A stretch of DNA of 51,873 nucleotides from Bodo saltans (Eukaryota; Euglenozoa; Kinetoplastea; Eubodonida; Bodonidae), in assembly GCA_001460835.1 (NCBI GenBank), contig CYKH01001247.1:1-51873 (forward strand). Direction: 5' to 3'. This document shows positions 35,215 through 44,089 of the stretch, piece by piece (positions within the stretch are counted from its first letter, which is position 1; each line of letters opens with the position of its first letter). The position numbers and the translations under genes were made by a program. Under the pieces are notes generated by a model. The model saw nothing but the letters and a program-made list of their open reading frames with translations. It was not told the DNA's origin and ran no database searches.

Positions 35215-37989
35215 ATGATGCGCCAACGGCGAGGAGCATCACCAACAGTCGCGGATGAAAACTTTGCCGATGATGGCTCCCTTCAATATGACATTCTCAA
35301 AAGTCGCAAGCGATTTCAACAGAAGGTAGCGTTGTTACAGCAGTCCTTGTCTCGTCGCCGGGAAGAGCGCAGTGCGAGTGATGCGAGTTCGCTCGGTGCT
35401 GGGGCTCATGGGCTCTCTCATAGCCGTGACCAAGCATCAAGGGGAACCACAAGCGGTCCATCCACGTCACCGGTGCACCGCAATCCCACCATAACTGCCA
35501 CTCTTCGCTATCAAGACCCGGCATCGTTGGAGGTTGAGCAGCAGTTACAGTATCGACTTTCGCCATCTCCGGTGCCTGTGCGGGGTGCTCTTGGGCAACG
35601 ACAGGAATATCAACATAGTGCTCAGTCCGCATCGTTTCCACGAACCGCACGATCTGCCTCAATGTTGGCGACACCTCTGTTCACCGAGCATTCTCCACCC
35701 CCAGTGGCGCAAGTCAATCCTCGTGCGCTCGTCGATGAGGATGAAGCAGGATTTCTGGAGCCCAACTGCTTCACTGGCTCGCGACCACGCACGTCCCACA
35801 ACACTCGCTCGATGAGCGCGGCAGTGACGCCTCACTACCTTGGCCGAGAGGTGGCTCACCATCATGTATTCGAGCAACAGAATCCATCGCCGCCGCCGCT
35901 TCGCAGCAATCTCGTTCCCGAATTGCGCAGCTCCCCTCAGTACGAGACCCAGAGCACTTCACGGCAGTTCCAACGCGCTCGAGAGAATTCTCGATCGCCC
36001 CTCCCAGAGCAAGCGATGCGCGTTGCTGCACTCGGCATGATGTCTTTTGAAGCGCCTGCGCCGCGTTCATCGATGCGATCGCCAGTGCGCAAACCGTTTG
36101 TGAAGGAAATGTCTGACTTTCCCCTCGCAATGTCGCCAAACCGAATTACCGTGGATGAGCAATTGCAACATGCTCGAACCTATGTTCCCGCCTCCCAGAA
36201 TAACGCGGCCGAAGCCAAGAGTCATTCACGCCCACCGACGACAACGCAACCACTTGAGAAGGCACACTCTCGTCACCCTTCAGAAGAACGTTTTGGGATG
36301 CGTAGCCTCATGATGCAGCCTCTTCGCCAAGAGTCTCCGCAACCTTTGAACAATAGCGCTTCGCGCCACCACATTGCGGGATCGACAGAGCATAACGCAG
36401 GGCGCAATCATAATAATAAGGAGCCCGTCTTCTGCTTGCGACCTCCGTTGATTTCAAATGATAAAAAAAAAAATCACCACATTGCGGTAGCGACAGAGCA
36501 TAACCCAGCAGGGCGCAATCATAATAATAAGGAGCCCGTCTTCTGCTTGCGACCTCCGTTGATTTCAAATGATAGATTGGACTCCATTCGTCGGCAGCGC
36601 GAAGAGCAAGCGGCCAAGGTCAACAAGCGAGAAGCAGCAGCGATGCTCCGAATGGACTCGAGGAGGCGCGAAGCTGAGGCTAAGCACCAGCAACGATTGT
36701 TGGCCCAACGCCAAGCACTCAAGAAAATCCCGCGGCGCACGGTTGCAGCGGATCGTGGCCTCGTCGCTGTGCGCTCTCGATCTGTGTCGGCACATTCCAT
36801 GATGAGCAGCCACGATTCTATGGTATCAAGAAGCGTCTCACCTCAAACCCGCCGTCCCTCACCAAAAGGCAGCGAATTGCAATCCCTACCCCATTACCAC
36901 CATCTTGCGCTAGAATCCCAGCAATCAACTCACCGTCGACCAGAATCAGGGTCTCAAAGAATTTCACAAGATCGGAGTGCTTCCATCGTGGCCGATCGTA
37001 TGGCAAGCACGTACCGTGCACAGACCGTTGCACACGTGCAGCAACTGACTCATCGAGATGCAACAGCCATCGTCGCGGATGTCGAAGCCGAGGTGAGGCC
37101 ACCTCCTCCACGAGGGCCGACGCGTCGAAGTATTTCGGCGGATACTGCAGTAAAGTCCTTCGTGACTACTGGGATTCGCTTGACCGCCCCTCGACTGGAA
37201 GCCCCGTCAACCGCTGCACCGATCGACGACGCTCGCTGTCATACGCAGCTCCTCGCCCCCTCCGAATCTCCGAACCGACAGGAGTGGGTCACCCAAGAGG
37301 CAAGACCAAGTCAATCACCCAATAGCAATTCGACAGTGCAACGTGAGCAGTCACAACCTCACTATCAATCACCCCAAGGTGAGACGTTGCTTCACCACCA
37401 CGCATCATCGTCACCACCACCGACCAATACGTACTTGTCACCGGAGTCGCTCAAGGCCCACAACGCATTGGTTAGTGGCAGACCTCGTCGTAGCAAATCA
37501 TGGGATAACAACGGAACAGTGGATGTCCAGCAGCAACAGCAGCAGCCGCAGTTGATTTCCGTGGAGCAATCACGACAAACGTCTCCTGCAAAGGTGAGCG
37601 TGACTCATCCATCATTCTTGCAATCGAGGAGCGTCAATTCGCCCACTTTCCCCATTACGTTTGCTGACCCCCAAGGTGTGGGGAACACAACATTGAGTGC
37701 GACGAGGCCATACCAACAACATGACACTCAACTTCCCCCCAAAAAGCGGTTCACTTTGCGTTCTTTGTATGGCAACCACGCAGAGGACGAGCCAATGGGA
37801 CTCGGTACACCGATTCAACAAACCAGAGGAGGCGTTCCTCATTGGCCTCCTATCTCTGCTCACCAGCCGAATTCAACGCACGGACAGGAGACAATGTCGA
37901 GCTCGTTTGCAACGTGTAACGATGACAACGATGCCGAGGACATGATGCAGCGCATTGCGAACATGCGACGAATGATGGCGACCCAGTAA
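35215..37989 (+). CDS. Large low-complexity protein, unidentified
   Basis: 924 aa from the double ATG 35215/35218. A pyrimidine-rich tract (35163-35183) and AG at 35190-35191 lie just upstream, and the frame before the ATG is open only through GTG. Most of the protein is Ser/Pro/Gln/Arg/His-rich and predicted disordered. Only a segment around 36580-36740 is clearly helical, Arg/Glu/Ala-rich and coiled-coil-like. A 37-residue segment is repeated because of a duplication at 36367-36573. The C-terminus (DNDAEDMMQRIANMRRMM) is a short helix. A cytoskeletal or RNA-binding scaffold is possible, but nothing supports one over the other. Confidence 0.7.
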   Translation: MMRQRRGASPTVADENFADDGSLQYDILKSRKRFQQKVALLQQSLSRRREERSASDASSLGAGAHGLSHSRDQASRGTTSGPSTSPVHRNPTITATLRYQDPASLEVEQQLQYRLSPSPVPVRGALGQRQEYQHSAQSASFPRTARSASMLATPLFTEHSPPPVAQVNPRALVDEDEAGFLEPNCFTGSRPRTSHNTRSMSAAVTPHYLGREVAHHHVFEQQNPSPPPLRSNLVPELRSSPQYETQSTSRQFQRARENSRSPLPEQAMRVAALGMMSFEAPAPRSSMRSPVRKPFVKEMSDFPLAMSPNRITVDEQLQHARTYVPASQNNAAEAKSHSRPPTTTQPLEKAHSRHPSEERFGMRSLMMQPLRQESPQPLNNSASRHHIAGSTEHNAGRNHNNKEPVFCLRPPLISNDKKKNHHIAVATEHNPAGRNHNNKEPVFCLRPPLISNDRLDSIRRQREEQAAKVNKREAAAMLRMDSRRREAEAKHQQRLLAQRQALKKIPRRTVAADRGLVAVRSRSVSAHSMMSSHDSMVSRSVSPQTRRPSPKGSELQSLPHYHHLALESQQSTHRRPESGSQRISQDRSASIVADRMASTYRAQTVAHVQQLTHRDATAIVADVEAEVRPPPPRGPTRRSISADTAVKSFVTTGIRLTAPRLEAPSTAAPIDDARCHTQLLAPSESPNRQEWVTQEARPSQSPNSNSTVQREQSQPHYQSPQGETLLHHHASSSPPPTNTYLSPESLKAHNALVSGRPRRSKSWDNNGTVDVQQQQQQPQLISVEQSRQTSPAKVSVTHPSFLQSRSVNSPTFPITFADPQGVGNTTLSATRPYQQHDTQLPPKKRFTLRSLYGNHAEDEPMGLGTPIQQTRGGVPHWPPISAHQPNSTHGQETMSSSFATCNDDNDAEDMMQRIANMRRMMATQ
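36367..36573 (+). repeat. In-frame direct duplication (about 97 bp) with A11 spacer
   Basis: Copy 1 is 36367-36462 and copy 2 is 36475-36573. Copy 2 has three extra bases and a few substitutions near its start. A 12-base spacer of eleven A residues and one T (36463-36474) lies between them. Overall 111 bases are added, so the frame is kept; the peptide HNNKEPVFCLRPPLISND occurs twice, joined by KKKN. Confidence 0.93.
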
Positions 37990-38237
37990 ATGTTAGACGC
38001 GTCGGGAGAGACTGACCTACACAACGACAGCCAACGTTGATCTCTCTCGCTGTGATTTTTCCCCCATTTTTAGACGCATTCCTACACAACATTACATTCA
38101 CTACATTTCACCCTTCCTTGTATCAGTACACTCTCAATTTCGAGTCATGGTTTGTGCGTGTACAATCTCTGAGCGTGATACATTTTGTCTTCAGCATTTG
38201 CTTTCACTTTTCTTGCGACGGAGCATTGCGAAGACGC

Positions 38238-39206
38238 ATGGCCGCTGCCGACTACGAATTTGAAGCTCGAGAAGATCGCCTTGAGCAAGAAGAATGCGCT
38301 CGTTACGGAAACGCGAACAACGAGCAGTTCACAACACTGTACTACCCCCAATCTCGGTACGACTACCTCTCGAAGGCAACTAAAATATCTTCTGGCATGG
38401 ACTATGCTGTTCTACAAAATGCGCGTTGCTCGAAGTGCAATGGGAAAGTTGACTACACTACATTCAGACGGTTCCGAGGCGACTCTGAGTACTGTCTCAA
38501 TTGCTTAAAGGTAATGGGCTGCTGCATTCTGCCCGGCAGCGACAACGTGTTATTCCCAGATTTGATCGCTATGATCATGTCCTTCCTGCCGGAATACTTT
38601 CACGCCACGCGGGCTGCGAGGGTCAGTAAATTGTGGCTGTCATGCTTCAACTTTGATCACACACACGAGTCTGACTTGATGGCCCTAAAGCGTGACTGGA
38701 TCAGCCGAGAAATCTTCTTCCGCTCTCGCGCGGTATTATCCCCTGAAGGAGTCGCGCGACTTGAAACTTTTACTGCGCGGTTTGATTTAGGTGCACTTCT
38801 TGGGGATTGGATGGACAACTCCTTTAAAACTCGTTACCACTGGCTGCGGCTGTGTTGCTCCATTGCGGAAAGTTCTTTTTATGCTGCGGAGTATGGCATT
38901 TTGCGCTCCCGCATGAGCGGGAATCCAACGTACACGGAAGGTGCAAACTATTTTGCGATGTGTGTTCCGGTGTCTGCAAAAGATAGTTTAAAGTGCAATG
39001 TGTATCGTATTCCTTTGGTGCTAAAGTCCGGAGGTACTATCCAGACTGCTCTCGCAGATGCAGATGCATCGTTTTCGGCTGTTGTGCACACCAAAGAAGG
39101 AAAGACGATAGACATCACGTTTGACCCGAGGAATGGAACGCTAGTTGGACCTGAACATTTGGCCGTGACGAAAAAGAAAGCATGGCAGCGATGTCTGTTT
39201 TGCTGA
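38238..39206 (+). CDS. Zinc-motif and F-box-like protein with C-terminal CaaX (paralogue 1)
   Basis: 322 aa from ATG 38238, chosen because its paralogue downstream starts at the same place; the frame upstream is open only through TTG. Residues 64-89 hold a CxxC ... CxxC pair (C64, C67, C86, C89) that may bind zinc. Residues about 103-141 (LFPDLIAMIMSFLPEY, RAARVSKLWLSC) fit the F-box pattern, suggesting a Skp1-dependent ubiquitin ligase adaptor. A C-terminal domain of about 170 residues follows. The protein ends in CLFC, a CaaX-type box with Cys as X, so farnesylation is possible. A tandem paralogue lies 209 bp downstream. Confidence 0.78.
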   Translation: MAAADYEFEAREDRLEQEECARYGNANNEQFTTLYYPQSRYDYLSKATKISSGMDYAVLQNARCSKCNGKVDYTTFRRFRGDSEYCLNCLKVMGCCILPGSDNVLFPDLIAMIMSFLPEYFHATRAARVSKLWLSCFNFDHTHESDLMALKRDWISREIFFRSRAVLSPEGVARLETFTARFDLGALLGDWMDNSFKTRYHWLRLCCSIAESSFYAAEYGILRSRMSGNPTYTEGANYFAMCVPVSAKDSLKCNVYRIPLVLKSGGTIQTALADADASFSAVVHTKEGKTIDITFDPRNGTLVGPEHLAVTKKKAWQRCLFC

Positions 39207-39367
39207 GCGGCTAAGAAGACGAAAAGCACAGTCAATTTTTTTTCTCGTAGCGTTTTTTTTTCTTTTTCTTTCTTTTTGCTCTGTGAATTCGTTGCTCTCT
39301 GTTTCTTATCAACCGATTCTGTGAGCACTTCTCTACCGGTACTTCATCAGTCACAACAACGACGACG

Positions 39368-39405
39368 TTGTTTTTTGTTTTTTTTCCTTCGCACCACACC
39401 ATCAG
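39368..39405 (+). promoter_or_regulatory. Spliced-leader acceptor between the F-box paralogues
   Basis: A long T/C tract at 39368-39390 is followed by the first AG at 39404-39405, 10 bases before ATG 39416. Both paralogues can therefore be processed as separate mRNAs. Confidence 0.6.
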
Positions 39406-39415
39406 ATGAGAAGCA

Positions 39416-40387
39416 ATGGTGTACCTTCCCGATGAGGAAGCGCTGGATGAGTTTGTTGCGAGGGAAGATCGCCTGCAGCAAGAAGAATCAGACCGGTACG
39501 GGAACACACGGGACGACAGATTTACTGTGCTGTATTACCCGCAATCGCGTTATGACTATAATGTTTCAAAAGCAGTGCTCGCATCGATGGACTTTGCGGT
39601 GGTGGACGATCCTTCTTGTGCGCGGTGCAGGAGTCATGTGCGTTACTCCACCTTCAGGCGAGTCCGTGGTGATTCGGAATATTGCGTGGACTGCCTCAAG
39701 AAAATGGGCTGCTGCATTCTGCCCGGTAGCGACAACGTGCTGTTCCCAGATTTGATCGCTATGATCATGTCCTTCCTGCCGGAATACTATCACGCCACAC
39801 GGGCTGCGAGGGTCAGTAAGATGTGGCTGTCGTGCTTCAACTTCGATCACACACACGAATCGGGAATCATGGCGTTGAAACGGCTGTGGATTAGTCGAGA
39901 AATATACTTCCGCAATATGCTGTCTTCGCCAAACTATGAAGTAGTTCAGGCGTTCATTGCACGGTTCGATCTTGGTGCACTTCTGGGCGATTGGATTGAT
40001 GATTCCTTCAAATCTCGCTATCACTGGTTGAAGCTCTGCTGCTCGATTGCAGAGAGCGCGCACTACACCAAACTGTATGGAATTGAGCGATCGAGAACCC
40101 ATGGCATCCCAACCTACACACAGGAGGCGGGCTCGTTGGTGATGTCAGTGCGACTCAACAACGATGCGTCCCGATCCAATGTGTACCGAATTCCTTCAGC
40201 TCTTCTTGGTGGGGGTACTATCCAGGCCGTGCTGCATGATCCGGACGCGTCATTCTCCGCGCGGCTCCACACGAAGTACGGCGAGGTATTGGACGTTGTG
40301 TTTGATACACCAACCGGGACGGTTGCTATCTTACCAGACTCTAACGCTATCCAACGGCCGTGGTGGTACTGCTGCATTTTCTGCTAG
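39416..40387 (+). CDS. Zinc-motif and F-box-like protein with C-terminal CaaX (paralogue 2)
   Basis: 323 aa. Same layout as the upstream paralogue: ARExxRLxQEE-like start, YYPQSRYDY, CxxC pairs (C68, C71, C90, C93), F-box-like stretch at about 107-145, a C-terminal domain and a CaaX-like end CCIFC, with an extra Cys that could be palmitoylated. Over most of their length the two proteins are moderately similar, but the segment from GCCILPGSDN to FNFDHTHES is nearly identical in both protein and DNA. This looks like a tandem duplication that has diverged, with the F-box part conserved or converted. Function is inferred from motifs only. Confidence 0.78.
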   Translation: MVYLPDEEALDEFVAREDRLQQEESDRYGNTRDDRFTVLYYPQSRYDYNVSKAVLASMDFAVVDDPSCARCRSHVRYSTFRRVRGDSEYCVDCLKKMGCCILPGSDNVLFPDLIAMIMSFLPEYYHATRAARVSKMWLSCFNFDHTHESGIMALKRLWISREIYFRNMLSSPNYEVVQAFIARFDLGALLGDWIDDSFKSRYHWLKLCCSIAESAHYTKLYGIERSRTHGIPTYTQEAGSLVMSVRLNNDASRSNVYRIPSALLGGGTIQAVLHDPDASFSARLHTKYGEVLDVVFDTPTGTVAILPDSNAIQRPWWYCCIFC

Positions 40388-40907
40388 AATTTAGCCAACA
40401 ACACAATCACATATTTTTTGATTACGAACGAATCTCATTATGTAGGTGATGGATAGCGGTTTCGTATCAGACGTCAGCAAAAGACAACAAATTTATTAAC
40501 ACAACCGATCGAGCTGAGTTCAATTCTTTCTCCCTATGCGTTCATTCTTTCCCCGTTCTCCCACAAGTCACTATGCTCATCCACACATTCTTTGCTACTT
40601 TGCTACATCGTTGAACGCTTGTGGGCTCGTACTGCCCGCACTGTCCTGGCGTGGACACTGTTAGTCATTGATGACGCTGGATCATCACGTTGAACGTAGC
40701 GGCGGTGCAAGGAAACACTACTTTCCTGTAAATCAGTATTCACCTTGGATGGAGCGCTGAAAAAGCAGCTGTTGTCAACGAAAAGCAACTTTTTTTCCAG
40801 CGCTTACTGTCGTAACTTTCACTTCTTGATTTGTTCACTTCGTGTGTTGGATGAGTAGGTGAGTATTTACGCAAAGGATCCAACAATGTTGTATTGATCA
40901 CCCGCAA
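40388..40907 (+). other. Intergenic region, 520 bp
   Basis: UTR sequence. A tract ending TTTTTTTCCAG (AG at 40799-40800) is a good acceptor candidate, and another AG follows at 40857-40858. Two tiny upstream ATGs (40851 and 40886) open frames of one to three codons before ATG 40908. No gene or structured RNA could be supported. Confidence 0.5.
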
Positions 40908-41675
40908 ATGTCATTGCGTTGTGCTTCGAAAAGACACTACAAATTGTGGTTGCTGTTTGCAACCATTGCCTGCGCCATGCTACTGGGCTGTATGCTGTTT
41001 TATTCATCCGCGCAGTGCAAACACGCGTTGACCTTTCGTGTGGCCTCCGACATTGCTGCTGGAACGATGCCCCTCACGACGTGCGTCACGCCGCTGTTTG
41101 TCGGAATTCTAAATGACATCTCGGGGTTGGAATCGCTAGCGGCAAGTGTTGCCATGCACAACAGCAACACGATGATGGAGAGCAGCGCCCACTGCGCAGT
41201 ACAGCTGCACGTCCTTGACAACACTGGGTGCGGGGATACGCGTACGTTGCATGAACAGCATTTTCAACAACCAAGGCATCACCTTTACTTTGACGCTCAC
41301 CAACACCTTGACGTGCCACCACAAGGCGTCGATGCGCTGTCTCGTAATAACACTAGCAATCAGTGGTGCAGAGAGTGGTCGTCGATGGTCGACCGCATTA
41401 CTCGCTCCACTACCTTGACAACACTGGGTGCGGGGATACGCGTACGTTGCATGAACAGCATTTTCAACAACCGAGGCATCATCTGTACTTTGACGCTCAC
41501 CAACACCTTGGCGTGCCACCACAAGGCGTCGATGCGCTGTCTCGTAATAACACTGGCGATCAGTGGTGCAGAGAGTGGTCGTCGATGGTCGACCGCATTA
41601 CTCGCTCCACTAACATTCATTCGCTTCGAGTGTCACGTGGTATTGCCGGCACGCACACCTTTGGCCAATCAATGA
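40908..41675 (+). CDS. GT2-like Golgi glycosyltransferase, N-terminal fragment of a broken gene
   Basis: First part of a gene spanning 40908-42526. Residues about 12-32 are a type II membrane anchor after a short basic tail. The start of a luminal domain follows (TTCVTPLFVGILNDISGLESLAASV), which resembles the first strand and helix of a GT-A fold. The correct frame holds to about 41412, the end of copy 1 of a 200-bp duplication; from there this frame reads copy 2 out of phase and stops at 41673-41675. Removing one copy joins it to the fragment at 41414 to give 472 aa. Confidence 0.7.
   Translation: MSLRCASKRHYKLWLLFATIACAMLLGCMLFYSSAQCKHALTFRVASDIAAGTMPLTTCVTPLFVGILNDISGLESLAASVAMHNSNTMMESSAHCAVQLHVLDNTGCGDTRTLHEQHFQQPRHHLYFDAHQHLDVPPQGVDALSRNNTSNQWCREWSSMVDRITRSTTLTTLGAGIRVRCMNSIFNNRGIICTLTLTNTLACHHKASMRCLVITLAISGAESGRRWSTALLAPLTFIRFECHVVLPARTPLANQ
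41213..41612 (+). repeat. 200-bp tandem duplication that breaks the glycosyltransferase gene
   Basis: Copy 1 is 41213-41412 and copy 2 is 41413-41612, adjacent. I count six differences. In the gene frame three are synonymous (Pro, His and Leu codons) and three change residues (Asp to Gly, Ser to Gly, Asn to Asp). Since 200 is not a multiple of three, the frame shifts. Confidence 0.95.
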
Positions 41676-42526
41676 ACTGGTTCCTTTTGGAGGCAAGGCG
41701 TACCTATCGTCAAGATACTTTTCTGTGGGCACATACTGACGTCGTCGTGGCGGACCCAACCATCTTTGCTGAACTGCTTCACGCATCGTCGCAGCTCATT
41801 CGCACCAATGAGCCATTCAGCTACCTACTCACATCGTACGATGCACTGTGCGTCGTGCATGCCAACGCAATCCTTAGTACCGTCGGAATGTTTGACGAAT
41901 TTATGTGGTACTACGGGGAGGTCGATTTGATGCTCCGTGCCGAGTTGGCAGGCCTTCCGATGTTTCAGTGGGACTTTGGAGACAAAGTATCGCACCACGC
42001 GATGTCCTCGATGCGACGTGGAGGAGAGAACTCCAGGTTTCATCGATCCGTCACGTCACGGGTGGAGCTCTGGAGGCTGTACTACAATCGCCGCTGGGAG
42101 CAGGAGTTTCACATCCGCATAGAATCGTTTCTGGTGACATTCCTCCACATGAAGTTCTGGTGTGATACTCGCGTCGAGCTGCCCTTGCGTCGTGTGGTTG
42201 ATGCGATTGGCGTCTACCTGAAATCACCAGCGCGACTCACCATTCGCGGGGCGTCCTTCCAGCGAAGGGACGGTTGTGAGTTGTTGCACCCCGTCAACAC
42301 AGCTGGAGGAAGCGTGAATCAGTTTGAGAGCGCGCCCTTCAACAACAACAGCAGTCAGTTGATTTCTAGTGCTGTGGTGTACTTCTTGCCCGTGGAAGCA
42401 TTTGATCAATGGTACGACCCCCTTGCGGCCACGTGGGAGAAGCATCGGGGTGAGTACATCGCATTTCTAAAACGCTTTGGGGTGGAGAGTATTAATTTTT
42501 TCCAGCAGCAGTTCGACAAGAAATAA
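41414..42526 (+). CDS. GT2-like Golgi glycosyltransferase, C-terminal fragment
   Basis: Continuation of the gene that starts at 40908, entered through copy 2 of the duplication (LDNTGCGD). The catalytic part has FLWAHTDVVVADPTIF, a DxD-like metal-binding stretch, and later GMFDEFMWYYGEVDLMLRAE, which matches the acidic ED-type catalytic region of GT-A inverting enzymes such as family GT2. A helical end with WYDPLAATWEKHR closes the protein. It is inferred to transfer a sugar in the Golgi lumen; donor and acceptor are unknown. The frame is open slightly upstream (to 41363), but with no ATG that would make an independent anchored protein. Confidence 0.72.
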   Translation, partial: LDNTGCGDTRTLHEQHFQQPRHHLYFDAHQHLGVPPQGVDALSRNNTGDQWCREWSSMVDRITRSTNIHSLRVSRGIAGTHTFGQSMNWFLLEARRTYRQDTFLWAHTDVVVADPTIFAELLHASSQLIRTNEPFSYLLTSYDALCVVHANAILSTVGMFDEFMWYYGEVDLMLRAELAGLPMFQWDFGDKVSHHAMSSMRRGGENSRFHRSVTSRVELWRLYYNRRWEQEFHIRIESFLVTFLHMKFWCDTRVELPLRRVVDAIGVYLKSPARLTIRGASFQRRDGCELLHPVNTAGGSVNQFESAPFNNNSSQLISSAVVYFLPVEAFDQWYDPLAATWEKHRGEYIAFLKRFGVESINFFQQQFDKK

Positions 42527-42621
42527 TCTGCGAATATCCTGGAGCTGCGCGGATCGTTGAACTTTTCCTTCGTTGATTTATTGATAGCGCTTTTTTCTGT
42601 GGTTGCTCGCTTTCTTGACAG

Positions 42622-42648
42622 TTTCTTTTTCTTTTTCCCCCGAAACAG
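42622..42648 (+). promoter_or_regulatory. Spliced-leader acceptor of the TPR gene
   Basis: A nearly pure pyrimidine tract at 42622-42641 is followed by AACAG, with AG at 42647-42648, 16 bases before ATG 42664. Confidence 0.65.
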
Positions 42649-42663
42649 TTTACCTGTACACAA

Positions 42664-43863
42664 ATGTCTGCAGTTGTGGGAGGCGTCCCGTGCTTGATCA
42701 GGGAAGTGCTCTACGCACCACAATGCCCTGTTTCCGTCGCTCAACTGTTTGAGGTTGCTCTGGTGTTCCATAACAGCGGAGCTCTCGAAGACTCCATCAA
42801 TACGTACTTGGCTGCGCAGTCTGCATGGGAGCGTTCAATCCTCGAATCAGATTACACGGACCTCGAAGATCCAACCGCAAGTAGCATGCTCGCTACTCTC
42901 ATGAAACGGGAGAAGGAGTTGGCGGAGGAGGCTCTCGCTGCAGAAGATGAGGAGAAGATCATGAAAGCTGAGCAAGACGTCGCGATCACACAGGAGAAGG
43001 AGCGACGTGAGGCAGCAGAAGCGGCGGCGGAAGCTGCAGCGGCAGCGCTGCAAGACAATCCTGAGCCCGTTGTCAAATTTACAAGATTCGGTGCAGAAGA
43101 GGCGAAGTCGGCAGACGATGAACCTTTGTACAGTGCGGCTGATTTGAAGCGATTTCGCGACGATCGGCAACGGCGCCTTGATGCTCGAAATGAGGCAAAG
43201 TCACTAGAGCTATCCCAAACAAAAGAAAGGCACGAACGTAAAATGCAAGCCATGTACGAGTCCGCCAAAAAAGTTCCTGTTGAAGCGTTGATTTTTGTTC
43301 AGCTTTCTGTCGGCTCTGTGCTGGAGAGTTCAGGTTCAGACGAGGCCGCACTGCGATGCTACGTACACGCACTCGACTTGTGCGAAAGGCACCTTGGGGA
43401 GGGCAACCCATGTCGCCACCCAATTACAGCGACGGTGTATTCCTGCCTAGGTACGTTGTACTTTCACATTGCACAATACGACTTCGCTGCGGACTATTTC
43501 TTCAAAGCGTTGGAGATAAGGGAAGAACTCCTTCCGGAAGGACATGTTGATGTTGCTTCCATCCTCAACAACGTCGGATGTGTGCTGCACATTCTCCGCC
43601 GAACAAATGACGCACTGGTATTCTTGTACCGTGCAAGTGCCATGCTTGAGACTCAGTTAGACCCTACGCATCCACGAAGGGATGCAGTAAGCGGCAACAT
43701 CCGCAAAGCCCAGCAATCATCGCTGTATGGTACTGTACCGCCACCGGTTGCTTTCACGCCGAACATAGTACCACCGTTGATCCCTGGTGCAAGGCGCGCA
43801 AAGGAGTTCTTTAAACCAAAGCCAAAGAAACCAAAGGGAAAGGATGACGGAAAGAAGAAGTGA
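42664..43863 (+). CDS. TPR-repeat protein with central coiled coil
   Basis: 399 aa. An N-terminal TPR-like helix pair (VAQLFEVALVFHNSGALEDSINTYLAAQ) is followed by a charged helical region rich in Glu, Ala and Lys (residues about 75-205). Then come at least three tetratricopeptide units: FVQLSVGSVLESSGSDEAALRCYVHAL, VYSCLGTLYFHIAQYDFAADYFFKALEI and ILNNVGCVLHILRRTNDALVFLYRA. These kinesin-light-chain-like repeats bind partner proteins. The tail is Pro-rich and ends in a Lys-rich stretch. Proteins of this shape occur in ciliary and flagellar complexes, so a flagellar role is plausible but not shown. Confidence 0.8.
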   Translation: MSAVVGGVPCLIREVLYAPQCPVSVAQLFEVALVFHNSGALEDSINTYLAAQSAWERSILESDYTDLEDPTASSMLATLMKREKELAEEALAAEDEEKIMKAEQDVAITQEKERREAAEAAAEAAAAALQDNPEPVVKFTRFGAEEAKSADDEPLYSAADLKRFRDDRQRRLDARNEAKSLELSQTKERHERKMQAMYESAKKVPVEALIFVQLSVGSVLESSGSDEAALRCYVHALDLCERHLGEGNPCRHPITATVYSCLGTLYFHIAQYDFAADYFFKALEIREELLPEGHVDVASILNNVGCVLHILRRTNDALVFLYRASAMLETQLDPTHPRRDAVSGNIRKAQQSSLYGTVPPPVAFTPNIVPPLIPGARRAKEFFKPKPKKPKGKDDGKKK

Positions 43864-44089
43864 ATCAGATCTGCAATGCGTTCAATGCGGTCTGAGTGTA
43901 TTGTGTACATTTCAATGTGAAGACAGTGGAAATGACTCTTTTCAGGTGACGAGGGAAGAGTTGCTCTTTCATTCTCATTACTTACTTGCGCGATCAACTC
44001 AAAGAATACAAAACAGGAACATTCACACAATTGGAAAACAATATCGCTGCCGTGTTTGTATTTTCTCCTCTTTTCCCTGACGCCGGCAT

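Noticed and set aside
40655-40770. Possible C/D-box snoRNA: TGATGA near 40669 and CTGA near 40757.
   Set aside because: The C box context is poor, I see no terminal stem and no guide sequence could be supported. Two short motifs in 100 bases are expected by chance.
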